Positions 35,636 to 43,415 of a DNA stretch of 64,000 bases are shown piece after piece (positions within the stretch are counted from its first letter, which is position 1; each line of letters begins with the position of its first letter). The stretch covers positions 992,001 through 1,056,000 of the forward strand of contig CAWAKB010000005.1 of the NCBI GenBank assembly GCA_963782555.1, given 5' to 3'. The notes under the pieces are model-generated. The model made no database searches. It was not told the origin of the DNA and saw nothing but the letters and a program-made list of their open reading frames with translations. The translations under genes were made by a program, and so were the position numbers. This DNA comes from Hyphomicrobium_A sp963782555. GTDB taxonomy: Bacteria; Pseudomonadota; Alphaproteobacteria; Rhizobiales; Hyphomicrobiaceae.

Positions 35636-35866
35636 CTACTCGGCGAGCTCCAGCACGTCGCGCTCCTGCCCGTTCCGCTTCTTGCTCGCGCCGTCAAGCG
35701 GCGAACGGGCCTCGCCCCTCGCTTCGCGCCCATCGTCCCAGCGCTCGTAGCGAACACCTGGGAAGACGATCACCTCGGCCGAAGCTTCGGCCGACGTCGC
35801 TCCGGACACGCAGCCGCTGTCGTCGCGCCGCATCTCTCCGGGATGGAATGTCAGTATCTTCGCCAT
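35636..35866 (-). CDS. small conserved protein, start MAKILTFHPGE
   Basis: 76 aa from ATG 35866 with GGGGGAA upstream. The sequence MAKILTFHPGEMRRDDSG...EVIVFPGVRYERWDDG is a pattern I recall from short uncharacterised Rhizobiales proteins (conserved HPGE and FPGVRYERW). The C-terminus is charged and variable. No membrane segment. Function unknown. Confidence 0.7.
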   Translation of the reverse strand: MAKILTFHPGEMRRDDSGCVSGATSAEASAEVIVFPGVRYERWDDGREARGEARSPLDGASKKRNGQERDVLELAE

Positions 35867-36018
35867 GCGTTCCCCCGTGACATGGCATCCTTCGTTGCCA
35901 CCTGAGCTCACCGCAGGACTTTGGTACCGCGCTCGAATCGGAGCTTATAGTTTGGCGTTCCCAATCGTTACTGAAAACTTAAGGGTCCGCGCCGCACGCC
36001 AAAACGCTGAGGCATCGA

Positions 36019-36372
36019 TCACACACTCGAGTTGTCGAGCTGATCGTCGAGAAAGTGACGGCCCTGGCGATCCTCGACCTCGACCAGCCACAAATCGGAA
36101 TCGAAGCTGGCCTCGCGCGCCAGAAATGCATCGGCCTCGCCTTCGCTGATTCCGTCAGGCGACAGATGCGCGATCCAGCGACGGTCGCTCTCGGCACCGG
36201 AGAACCCTGCCGGTGCCGGACCGAACACCCGGCAGGTTCCGTCCAGGCGATTGACCTTGATAAAGATCGCGCCCGCGTCGTCGTCGCCATGACGCACGAC
36301 GACGGCGGATGCGCCCTCGACGGCGCACCGGCGTAAGTAGCCCTTAACCCAGAATTCAGCCCTGAGACGCAT
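36019..36372 (-). CDS. DUF1491 family protein
   Basis: 117 aa, the full family length. Conserved features are MRLRAEFWVKGYLRRCAVEGASAVVVRHG, GAIFIKVNRLDG, VFGPAP and DLWLVEVEDRQGRHFL. DUF1491 is a small alphaproteobacterial family of unknown function. It follows the peptidoglycan-binding gene by 44 bases on the same strand and is probably co-transcribed. Confidence 0.92.
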   Translation of the reverse strand: MRLRAEFWVKGYLRRCAVEGASAVVVRHGDDDAGAIFIKVNRLDGTCRVFGPAPAGFSGAESDRRWIAHLSPDGISEGEADAFLAREASFDSDLWLVEVEDRQGRHFLDDQLDNSSV

Positions 36373-36416
36373 GAGGCCGGCACTCTAAGGTGCGCCCCAT
36401 GAAGCGCAAGTGCGCA

Positions 36417-37082
36417 TCAAGGCTGCGAGGCGACGCGCCCGTCGTTGACGAGGCGCGCCAGCCGCGCCACCAGCGGGCCTGAGATGCGCCCCAACTCGGG
36501 CAGCGTCTGGTCGACCTCGAACTCGCGGATGGCGCGCGTCGTCTCCGGCGACAGACGCCCATCGGCACGACCGGCCTCATAGCCGAGCTTGGCAAGAGAG
36601 GTCTGGACGGAGCGGATCAAGTCGCGGGCCTCCGCACTTTGGCCCTCCGATCCGATGGGCTTCTTCGCCCCCTCGCCCGGCCCGAGCAGGATCCGCTTCA
36701 AGAGCTCCTGGCTCGCATGCCCTGTGAGCGCCATGCCGTGATCGTACTCGAAGCCCATGATCGCGGCGCGCGTCATCACGCCTTCCACGCCGTCGACGCC
36801 GCCCGTCTCGTAGCCGCGCACCTGCAGCTCGCGCTGCACGGCCCTGGTCACGTCGGCGGCACCCTGCGGAATCTTGATCGTCGCGGCGGGGTCTACGGGG
36901 GCTGGCTCATAAGGGCGCCCGATCGAGCCGGTGTCTCCGACGACGATCGGCTCCGCGCCGGCCATCTGGCGCTCGCCCTCGCCGCCGCGCGCTTGCGGTT
37001 GCAGCAGGAAGAGATTTCCGGCCACGCCGCCGCTCAGCAAAACAAACGCAGCGAGTTGCAGCTTCACGCGGCCCGACAACAT
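36417..37082 (-). CDS. exported protein with two peptidoglycan-binding domains
   Basis: 221 aa. An N-terminal hydrophobic signal/anchor (LQLAAFVLLSGGVAGNLFLL) is followed by two PG_binding_1 repeats: VQRELQVRGYETGGVDGVEGVMTRAAIMGFEYDHGM (about 80-115) and VQTSLAKLGYEAGRADGRLSPETTRAIREFEVDQ (about 158-190). It probably binds the wall from the inner membrane side. No catalytic domain is attached. The arrangement with DUF1491 downstream is common in Rhizobiales. Confidence 0.85.
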   Translation of the reverse strand: MLSGRVKLQLAAFVLLSGGVAGNLFLLQPQARGGEGERQMAGAEPIVVGDTGSIGRPYEPAPVDPAATIKIPQGAADVTRAVQRELQVRGYETGGVDGVEGVMTRAAIMGFEYDHGMALTGHASQELLKRILLGPGEGAKKPIGSEGQSAEARDLIRSVQTSLAKLGYEAGRADGRLSPETTRAIREFEVDQTLPELGRISGPLVARLARLVNDGRVASQP

Positions 37083-37334
37083 AGCTCACCCCCAACGCGG
37101 TGCTGACAATTAGGGGCACTATGGAGGCGCGCGCGTAAACGAATGCTTAACTCTGGTTGACGCCGGGTTGCGGTGCGTGCTGGCGCGCGCACCTGGCGGC
37201 GATGGCGGCGATAAATAAAATTTGCAGGAAATTCGCTGATAGTTTTGCGCGTTGATGAGGCGGTTTGTTGAGATCGGCCTGCTATGACTGCAATCGAAGG
37301 AAGAAAAACTCGGACCGGGTTGGAGCGCGTCCCC

Positions 37335-37676
37335 ATGTCCATCGTCAAGATTGGCATTCTCGTTGCCGTCGTCATCGCCGTGCTGCCTTCAGACAAGGAG
37401 CAGCAGGCCCGTCTCTATGACCGCGCGGCCACCGCCGTGCACTGGACGGCGACCTTCTGCGATCGCAATGGCCCCACCTGCACGCAGGCCGGCGACTTCT
37501 GGGAGGCTTTCGTGAAGAAAGCGCGGTTCGGCGCCCAGATGGCTTACGAGCTCGCCCTCAAGTATACCAAGGGCGATACGGGCTATATCGCGCCGGCCTC
37601 GATGGAGCAGAGCCAAGGCACCCTCACGCCGCACGACCTGCGGCCGGCCTGGCGCGGCGGCTCAAGCGACATCTGA
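37335..37676 (+). CDS. DUF5330 family small exported protein
   Basis: About 113 aa from ATG 37335, with GGAG 9 bases upstream; ATG 37284 in the same frame is possible but less likely. The pattern is IVKIGILVAVVIAVLPSDKEQQARLYDRAATAVHWTATFCDRNGPTCTQ, a membrane/signal segment followed by two Cys and FVKKARFGAQMAYELA, typical of DUF5330. Function unknown; likely periplasmic or anchored. Confidence 0.8.
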   Translation: MSIVKIGILVAVVIAVLPSDKEQQARLYDRAATAVHWTATFCDRNGPTCTQAGDFWEAFVKKARFGAQMAYELALKYTKGDTGYIAPASMEQSQGTLTPHDLRPAWRGGSSDI

Positions 37677-37824
37677 CGTCAGCGGACGTCTCCAAACTCG
37701 CGTCTGCGCCGCCTCAGCGCGTGGGGTGCGCGCCCGGCAAGTCTGCCGAGGCTTGTTGCGCATGGCCGTGGCGAGCCCCCATATGTTAGTTAAGTCCTAT
37801 TAGCTCCAGAGAGATTGGACCGTT

Positions 37825-38262
37825 TTGACGACGCTTGAAGACATCCGCTCCGACTTTGCCGTTCTCGACGACTGGGAGGACCGCTACCGCTACGTCATCG
37901 AGCTCGGGCGCACGCTCGCGCCTTTGCCCGAGCAGCTGCGAACGGATGCCAACAAGGTGCGCGGCTGCGCCAGCCAGGTCTGGCTCGCAACCCACGTCGC
38001 GCAAGAGAACGGCGCCCCTCAGCTGACGTTCGAGGCCGACAGCGACGCCCACATCGTGCGCGGCCTCATCGCCATCCTGTTCGCCATCTACGATCACCGC
38101 TCGGCCGACGAGATCCTGCGGACGCAGGCCGACCCCATCTTCGCCGATCTCGGCCTCAAGGAGCACCTGACGCCGCAGCGCTCCAACGGGCTTGCCTCCA
38201 TGGTGGCGCGCATTCGCGCCGACGCGCTGGCGGCCAAAGAGAGCCGCGCCGCGGCGCAGTAG
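37825..38262 (+). CDS. sufE: SufE family Fe-S cluster assembly protein
   Basis: 145 aa from a TTG at 37825 with AGAGAGA upstream. The catalytic Cys48 lies in the canonical NKVRGCASQVWL motif, followed by DAHIVRGLIAILFAIYDHRSADEI. SufE takes persulfide sulfur from SufS and passes it to the SufBCD scaffold. The gene is single here, away from other suf genes, which is usual in alphaproteobacteria. Intact. Confidence 0.93.
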   Translation: MTTLEDIRSDFAVLDDWEDRYRYVIELGRTLAPLPEQLRTDANKVRGCASQVWLATHVAQENGAPQLTFEADSDAHIVRGLIAILFAIYDHRSADEILRTQADPIFADLGLKEHLTPQRSNGLASMVARIRADALAAKESRAAAQ

Positions 38263-38267
38263 CCCCC

Positions 38268-38811
38268 TCACTCCGCCGGCAGCTCGAACGGCGGGCGGTA
38301 GTCATCGCTGCCCCAGTGGCGCACGTGGGCCGCGCCCGGCGATGGTGCCGGAGCCCCGATGCCGTAGTGGCGCGCAAGGCGCGTGAGTGCCAGCTGCAAG
38401 ACGACCTTGCCCGAGCGTTGCGGCCAGCCCGCGGCCCGCTCCGCCTCCTCCAATCCCTTCAAGTGACAACAGACGTCGATCAGGATGCCGGAGAGCTCGG
38501 GGCCGACGGCTGCCAGCGCACGCCGCACGCGCTCGCATGTCGGCGTCGGAGCGGAAGGCCATTCCCGAGCGGCGGCGGCGCTGCGCCGGCGAGGTCGCCT
38601 GCCAGCTCATCGTCACCCTGGGCGTCATCTGTCCGAACCAGAAGTCGGCGCGCAGCCGCTCGCCGGCATCGAACTGCGGCGCGGAGATCATGGCCGTGCC
38701 GTCGCGGTCCTTGCGCCGGCGCAGCCAGGCGAGCGGACTTTCCGCCGGGTTGAGCGCGGCCGCCGTTGCCGATGACGCACGAGCCTCCCGCTTACGTGGC
38801 GCGGCCGCCAT
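38268..38811 (-). pseudogene. DUF6456 domain protein, one frameshift
   Basis: From ATG 38811 the frame reads NPAESPLAWLRRRKDRDGTAMISAPQFDAGERLRADFWFGQM...SGMAFRSDADM, the start of a DUF6456 domain. Near 38545 the frame changes by one extra base, and the next frame continues ERVRRALAAVGPELSGILIDVCCHLKGLEEAER...LQLALTRLARHYG to the stop at 38268. Joined, the domain is complete (about 180 aa). It lies 11 bases downstream of the DnaA-C-like HTH gene, its usual partner. The role is probably regulatory; the domain has a basic, DNA-binding-like character. Confidence 0.72.
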
Positions 38812-38822
38812 GCTGGTGGGCC

Positions 38823-39230
38823 TCAGAGCGACAAGTGGCGGCGGGCGGAAGGGCGCCGCGACAGCGCCGGCACCGCCCACTCGAGCAGGTCGAGGGCGCG
38901 ATCGAACAGAGGGTCGTCGCGCCGGTCCTCGATCACGCCGCAGGCGTGCGCAACCGTGGTGCGGTCGCGGCCGAACAGCCGGCCGGTGTCGGTCAAGGTC
39001 AGCCCGCAGGCCACGTGCGCGAGGTACATGGCGACCTGGCGCGCCAGCGCGACCTTGGCCCGGCCGCGCGAGAGGCGGCGCAGGTCATCGCGGCCGACGC
39101 CGAAGACCTGCACCACGGCCTGCTCGATGGCTTCGCGCGATGTCGGGGAGCTGACGCAACAGTGTCCGAAGGGCGGTGTGGGGCGATTTGAATGGGAATT
39201 TGGCTGGGGGCGCACAATCGATTGCAGCAT
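38823..39230 (-). CDS. DnaA-C-domain-like helix-turn-helix protein
   Basis: 135 aa. The C-terminal half matches domain IV of DnaA: ALARQVAMYLAHVACGLTLTDTGRLFGRDRTTVAHACGVIED, where RDRTTVAHA corresponds to the DnaA-box recognition loop. The AAA+ ATPase of DnaA is absent. The N-terminal 45 residues are not conserved and the true start may be downstream. It is followed by the DUF6456 gene. It may bind DnaA-box-like DNA as a regulator. Confidence 0.82.
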   Translation of the reverse strand: MLQSIVRPQPNSHSNRPTPPFGHCCVSSPTSREAIEQAVVQVFGVGRDDLRRLSRGRAKVALARQVAMYLAHVACGLTLTDTGRLFGRDRTTVAHACGVIEDRRDDPLFDRALDLLEWAVPALSRRPSARRHLSL

Positions 39231-39450
39231 GGGCGAGGATTCCAGGGCAAAGGCGGCTTGACTTCATTCCGGCGTCTCCCCCTCCTCATCATACGCAGCG
39301 GCGCCGGACCGAGCGCGTCAAACTAGCGGCTGAGTGAACAAGGGGGATAAGTCTGTCGCGCAGCTGCGGGAGCGGGCCGTCTTATCCTCGCTGGCAGGGA
39401 CGATGCGAGAGTCGCGGCACGCTTAAGCGACTCCCGAGCCGTCGTCCGCC

Positions 39451-39768
39451 ATGTCCCTCCCCAAGCCGCCCGATCGAAGCGGGGTGCACCGTCCGCCGGC
39501 CCTAGCCGCCGACGCGGGCTACGTGCGTGCCCGCGATCTTCCCAAGCTGGTGCCGCTGTGGCCGCGCGAGATCACAACGACGAGCCTCGCCGATCATGCG
39601 CGCCTTCTCGCCAAGCTGCGCCGCGCGCTGAGAGCCGAGCGGCAGCGCGGGCTCGGCGGTCACTGGACCTACGACCTTGCGCGCCACGCACAACTGCTCC
39701 GCGCCTACCGCGCCGAGACGGCCGCTTACCTGCGCGCGGCGCCATCACCCAGGCGCATGCCGGATTGA
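39451..39768 (+). CDS. small hypothetical protein
   Basis: 105 aa. Basic and helical: ARDLPKLVPLWPREITTTSLADHARLLAKLRRALRAERQRG, then GHWTYDLARHAQLLRAYRAETAAYL. I recall similar short proteins in Hyphomicrobiales, but no function. No signal or membrane segment. Codon use is like that of the host. Confidence 0.6.
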   Translation: MSLPKPPDRSGVHRPPALAADAGYVRARDLPKLVPLWPREITTTSLADHARLLAKLRRALRAERQRGLGGHWTYDLARHAQLLRAYRAETAAYLRAAPSPRRMPD

Positions 39769-39878
39769 GCGGCTGGCATGGCACGTTGACGAAGTTTTGC
39801 TGACCCGCACCAAAACGACACGGACTGCGCGAAGGCGCAGCCCCGATGCCAACTACAGGTGGAAAAGGCCCGCTCGAC

Positions 39879-40286
39879 CTATTTCTCGCGCCGCGTTCCG
39901 AGCCCCATCTTCTTGGCAAGATCGGAGCGCGCGCGCGCATAATTCGGCGCGACCATAGGATAGTCGTGCGGCAGGCTCCACTTTTCGCGGTACTCTTCCG
40001 GCGACAAATTGTAGTGGGTGCGCAGATGCCGCTTCAACGACTTGAACTTCTTCCCGTCCTCCAGACAAATTATGTAATCCGGCATCACTGATTTCTTGAC
40101 GGGCACCTTGGGTTTCTGCTCTTCGCGCTCCACGGTCACCGAATTTCCGGTGGCCCGGCTCAGGGCAGCATGCGTTTCACTGATCAGGTGCGGCAAATCA
40201 CTTGCGACAATGGCATTGTTGCTGACATAGGCTGAGACAATCTTCGCGGTCAGCTCAACAAGCTCCGGCTGCGATGGGTCTTCCAC
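39879..40286 (-). CDS. mucR: MucR/Ros family zinc-finger transcriptional regulator
   Basis: About 135 aa from GTG 40286, with GAGGAGGGA upstream; a longer frame reaches 40361. The N-terminal helical oligomerisation region (LVELTAKIVSAYVSNNAIVASDLPHLISETHAAL) and the C-terminal Ros-type zinc finger (DYIICLEDGKKFKSLKRHLRTHYNLSPEEYREKW, with a Cys and two His visible) end in DYPMVAPNYARARSDLAKKMGLG. The first zinc-ligand Cys pair of classical Ros is reduced to one Cys here, as in MucR. MucR binds AT-rich DNA and controls polysaccharide and cell-cycle genes, and represses itself. Confidence 0.9.
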   Translation of the reverse strand: MEDPSQPELVELTAKIVSAYVSNNAIVASDLPHLISETHAALSRATGNSVTVEREEQKPKVPVKKSVMPDYIICLEDGKKFKSLKRHLRTHYNLSPEEYREKWSLPHDYPMVAPNYARARSDLAKKMGLGTRREK

Positions 40287-40927
40287 TGCGGTGTCCCTCC
40301 TCGGCAGGTACGAACGCTTCAAGAGTTGGGCGTCGCCCCATGGAGCCAAATCGAAAGGCAAAGTTCGACAGACCTCGGCTAACTTCGACTTAAGCGGCCG
40401 TGTCCCTCATCTAGTGCCAAGACGGCTAATACCGCCTCCGGCCCCTCTCTCGCATCGATCAGAAGTAAAGTCAACAACAACTCCGAAATGTAGGTCTAGT
40501 ATGGCTAATCTAAAGACCAGAGCTAGTCATTTGGCAATTTCATAACAAACGCGCATCACCTTGTCTCATCAGACGAACGGCTCGCCGGAAATGCCTGATC
40601 ACTATTCATAAACGTTCAATTGTGTGAAACGTCGTAACTTTCCCATTTTCAGCGGCGATCCTGGCCCTCGTTCCTTGGATTAACCGGCGTAAGCGACCAG
40701 ATCTTGGACCACCAAAGACCCCAACATTGGCCGCATCCTTGCGCAATCTGCACCGCTCCAAGTTGCGGATCGCCGCGGTTGACAAGCCCCTAACCTCGCA
40801 ATCTCATAGTGCTCTCGCTCGTGCTGATTTCGCGCCCGAGCGGGTGCCCCCGAGAAGCGATCGACCCATGGGCACGTCGCGCAAGCGTCCGTCCCCGTCG
40901 TCCCTCTTATTCCGCGTGGAGTGTTCA
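40287..40927. other. long AT-richer intergenic region upstream of mucR and ptrB
   Basis: 641 bases without a convincing gene. The part from about 40430 to 40660 is clearly less GC-rich than the rest of the window (for example CTAGTATGGCTAATCTAAAG and TTTGGCAATTTCATAAC). MucR proteins bind AT-rich targets, so this may include the autoregulatory region. The second half leads into the oligopeptidase B gene. Confidence 0.55.
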
Positions 40928-43066
40928 ATGCACGGCCCAGCTCATCGACATGCCCTCGCCAAGACGCCGCTCGCCAAGCGCCAGCCAAGCGTCGCGAAGT
41001 GGCACGGCGTCGACCTCGTCGACGACTATGCGTGGCTCAAGGCCGACAACTGGCAGGACGTGATGCGCGATCCCACGGTCCTCGATCCTGAGATCCGTGC
41101 CTACCTCGAGGCCGAGAATGCCTACTGCGAGGCCCAGCTCTCCGACACGCGCGCGCTGCAGGAGACGCTCTTCGTCGAGATGAAAGGGCGCCTCAAGGAA
41201 GACGACAGCACCGTGCCGGCGCCGGACGGTCCGTTTGCCTACTCCTCCAGCTACGTCGCCGGCGGCCAATATCCGCTGGTGTGCCGCCGCCCCCGTGCCG
41301 GCGGCGCCGAAAGCGTGCTGCTCGACGGCAACGTGGAGGCCGAAGGAAAGCCCTACTGGGACCTCGGGGGCGCACAGCACAGTCGCGATCACGCGCTCTT
41401 GGCCTACGCCTACGACGATCGCGGGTCGGAGCTCTACACCATCCGCATCCGCGACTTGAGCACCGGCAAGGATCTCCCCGATTGCATCCCCGATACGCGC
41501 GGGGGCTACGTGTGGGCCAATGACAGCAAGACGCTGTTCTACGTGCGGCTCGACGAGCATCACCGCCCGCTCTTCGTCTACCGCCACGTGGTCGGCACGC
41601 CAATCGAGGACGACGTCCTCGTCTACGAGGAGAAGGACATCGGCTACTACGTGGCGCTGTCGGCTACACAGTCGTCGAAGTACATCCTGATCGACGCTCA
41701 TGACCACCAATCGAACGAGGTCTACCTCGTCGACGCCGACGCGCCGCTCACGCCCATGCGCCTCGTCGAGCCGCGCGAGCACGGCCACGAGTACAGCGTG
41801 GAGCATCACGGCAAGTCGCTGTTCATCACCACCAACTGCGACGGGGCCGAGGACTTCCGCATCTGCCAGGCACCCGTCGCAGCACCGGGACGGAGCAATT
41901 GGCGCGAGGTGATCCCCCATCGCCCAGGCTGCCTCATCCTCGATGCCATTCTTAATCGTGATCACATGGTGCGGCTGGAGCGCGAGAACGGGCTGCCGCG
42001 CATCGTCGTGCGTCGCCTGGCCGACGGCGCCGAGCACATGATCGCATTTCCCGAGGAGGCCTACGCGCTCGGCATCGCATCGGGCTACGAGTTCGACACC
42101 ACGACCTTGCGCTTCGTCTACTCGTCGATGACGACGCCGGCGGAGACCTACGACTACGACATGGAGACGCGCGAACGCACGCTGCGCAAGCGTCAGGAGG
42201 TGCCGAGCGGTCATAACCCTGCCGACTACGTCACCCGCCGCCTCTACGCCCCCGCGGCCGATGGCGAGACGGTCCCCATCTCGATCCTTTATCGCAAGGA
42301 TACGCCGCTCGACGGCTCGGCGCCGGTCTTCCTTTACGGCTATGGGGCGTACGGCATCTCCATCCCCGCCTCGTTCTCGACGACCCGCCTGTCGCTCGTC
42401 GACCGCGGCTTCATCTACGCCATCGCCCACATCCGCGGCGGCAAGGACAAAGGCTACCGCTGGTACACGAGCGGCAAGCTCACCAAGAAGGTGAACACGT
42501 TCACCGACTTCGTCGCGGCCGGCGAGTATCTCGTCGCGCAAGGGCTGACGCGGCGCGGGCGCATCGTGGCCAACGGCGGCTCGGCCGGCGGCATGCTGAT
42601 GGGCGTGGTCGCCAACCTGGCGCCCGACCTCTTCCTCGGCATCATCGCCGACGTGCCCTTCGTCGACGTGCTGAACACCATGCTCGACAAAGACCTGCCG
42701 CTGACCCCGCCCGAATGGCCCGAGTGGGGCAATCCGATCGAGAGCAAGGAAGACTTCGACACGATCCGCCACTACAGCCCCTACGAGAACGTGGAGGCCA
42801 AGCGCTACCCGCACATCTTCGCCTACGGCGGCCTCACGGACCCGCGCGTCACGTACTGGGAGCCCGCCAAATGGATCGCGCGGCTGCGCGAGAAAAATAC
42901 CGGCGACAACCTCGTGCTGCTCAAGATCAACATGGCAGCAGGCCATGGCGGCGCGTCGGGCCGCTACGAGCAATTGAAGGAGATTGCGGCGGACTACGCC
43001 TTCTCCCTCAAGATCGCGGGCAAAGCCGGCGCAAGCACCGCCAAGGAAGATGAAAAGGTGGCCTGA
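40928..43066 (+). CDS. ptrB: oligopeptidase B (S9A prolyl-oligopeptidase family)
   Basis: 712 aa from ATG 40928 (GGAG upstream); the frame extends 67 codons further without a site. The N-terminal beta-propeller (PYWDLGGAQHSRDHALLAYAYDD) is followed by the catalytic alpha/beta hydrolase domain, with Ser552 in GGSAGG, Asp638 in GGLTDPRV and His673 in AAGHGGASG. It cleaves peptides after Arg/Lys in the cytoplasm. Length and motifs are standard. Single gene; a strong hairpin lies about 55 bases downstream. Confidence 0.95.
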   Translation: MHGPAHRHALAKTPLAKRQPSVAKWHGVDLVDDYAWLKADNWQDVMRDPTVLDPEIRAYLEAENAYCEAQLSDTRALQETLFVEMKGRLKEDDSTVPAPDGPFAYSSSYVAGGQYPLVCRRPRAGGAESVLLDGNVEAEGKPYWDLGGAQHSRDHALLAYAYDDRGSELYTIRIRDLSTGKDLPDCIPDTRGGYVWANDSKTLFYVRLDEHHRPLFVYRHVVGTPIEDDVLVYEEKDIGYYVALSATQSSKYILIDAHDHQSNEVYLVDADAPLTPMRLVEPREHGHEYSVEHHGKSLFITTNCDGAEDFRICQAPVAAPGRSNWREVIPHRPGCLILDAILNRDHMVRLERENGLPRIVVRRLADGAEHMIAFPEEAYALGIASGYEFDTTTLRFVYSSMTTPAETYDYDMETRERTLRKRQEVPSGHNPADYVTRRLYAPAADGETVPISILYRKDTPLDGSAPVFLYGYGAYGISIPASFSTTRLSLVDRGFIYAIAHIRGGKDKGYRWYTSGKLTKKVNTFTDFVAAGEYLVAQGLTRRGRIVANGGSAGGMLMGVVANLAPDLFLGIIADVPFVDVLNTMLDKDLPLTPPEWPEWGNPIESKEDFDTIRHYSPYENVEAKRYPHIFAYGGLTDPRVTYWEPAKWIARLREKNTGDNLVLLKINMAAGHGGASGRYEQLKEIAADYAFSLKIAGKAGASTAKEDEKVA

Positions 43067-43122
43067 GCCGGAGCATCACGCCTCAGGCTCAGCTCGCTCT
43101 CGGAAATCTCATGACCACGGCA

Positions 43123-43150
43123 GCACGCGTCTTCGGATGAAGACGCGTGC
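43123..43150. terminator. perfect hairpin downstream of oligopeptidase B
   Basis: GCACGCGTCTTC and GAAGACGCGTGC form a perfect 12-bp stem around the tetraloop GGAT. There is no T-run directly after it, so it may act as a Rho-independent-like stop, a transcript-end stabiliser or a protein-binding site. It lies 56 bases after the ptrB stop. Confidence 0.55.
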
Positions 43151-43415
43151 GAAGGCGCGTCCGCATTCCTCGATGACCCAAAGACCAGAGTGCGGTTTCC
43201 TCTGAGCGCCGCCTGGGCGGCTCATAGGCTAACTTTCTCCGATCGGCTCATTCCAATCCCATTCGCGTAAAATCCTTGTCTTTATCTCAGCGTCAAAAGA
43301 ACGCGCCAACTCTATCCTGGCGTGAATTTAAGACGCCCCGTCAGGCGCCCCGCACGAGGGGCGACAGCGATCCTCCTCGGCCGGCAATCAAGCGAGCGCA
43401 TCACGGAATGAGTTG
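43151..43415. other. non-coding region upstream of the FUSC exporter operon
   Basis: No gene. It contains a second GC-rich hairpin (GCCGCC / GGCGGC near 43207-43222) and then a mildly AT-richer stretch at about 43230-43325, a plausible promoter region for the exporter operon. Confidence 0.4.

Noticed and set aside
40925..42973. 682-codon open frame antisense to oligopeptidase B
   Set aside because: Same reason: the real gene on the plus strand has the catalytic Ser/Asp/His.
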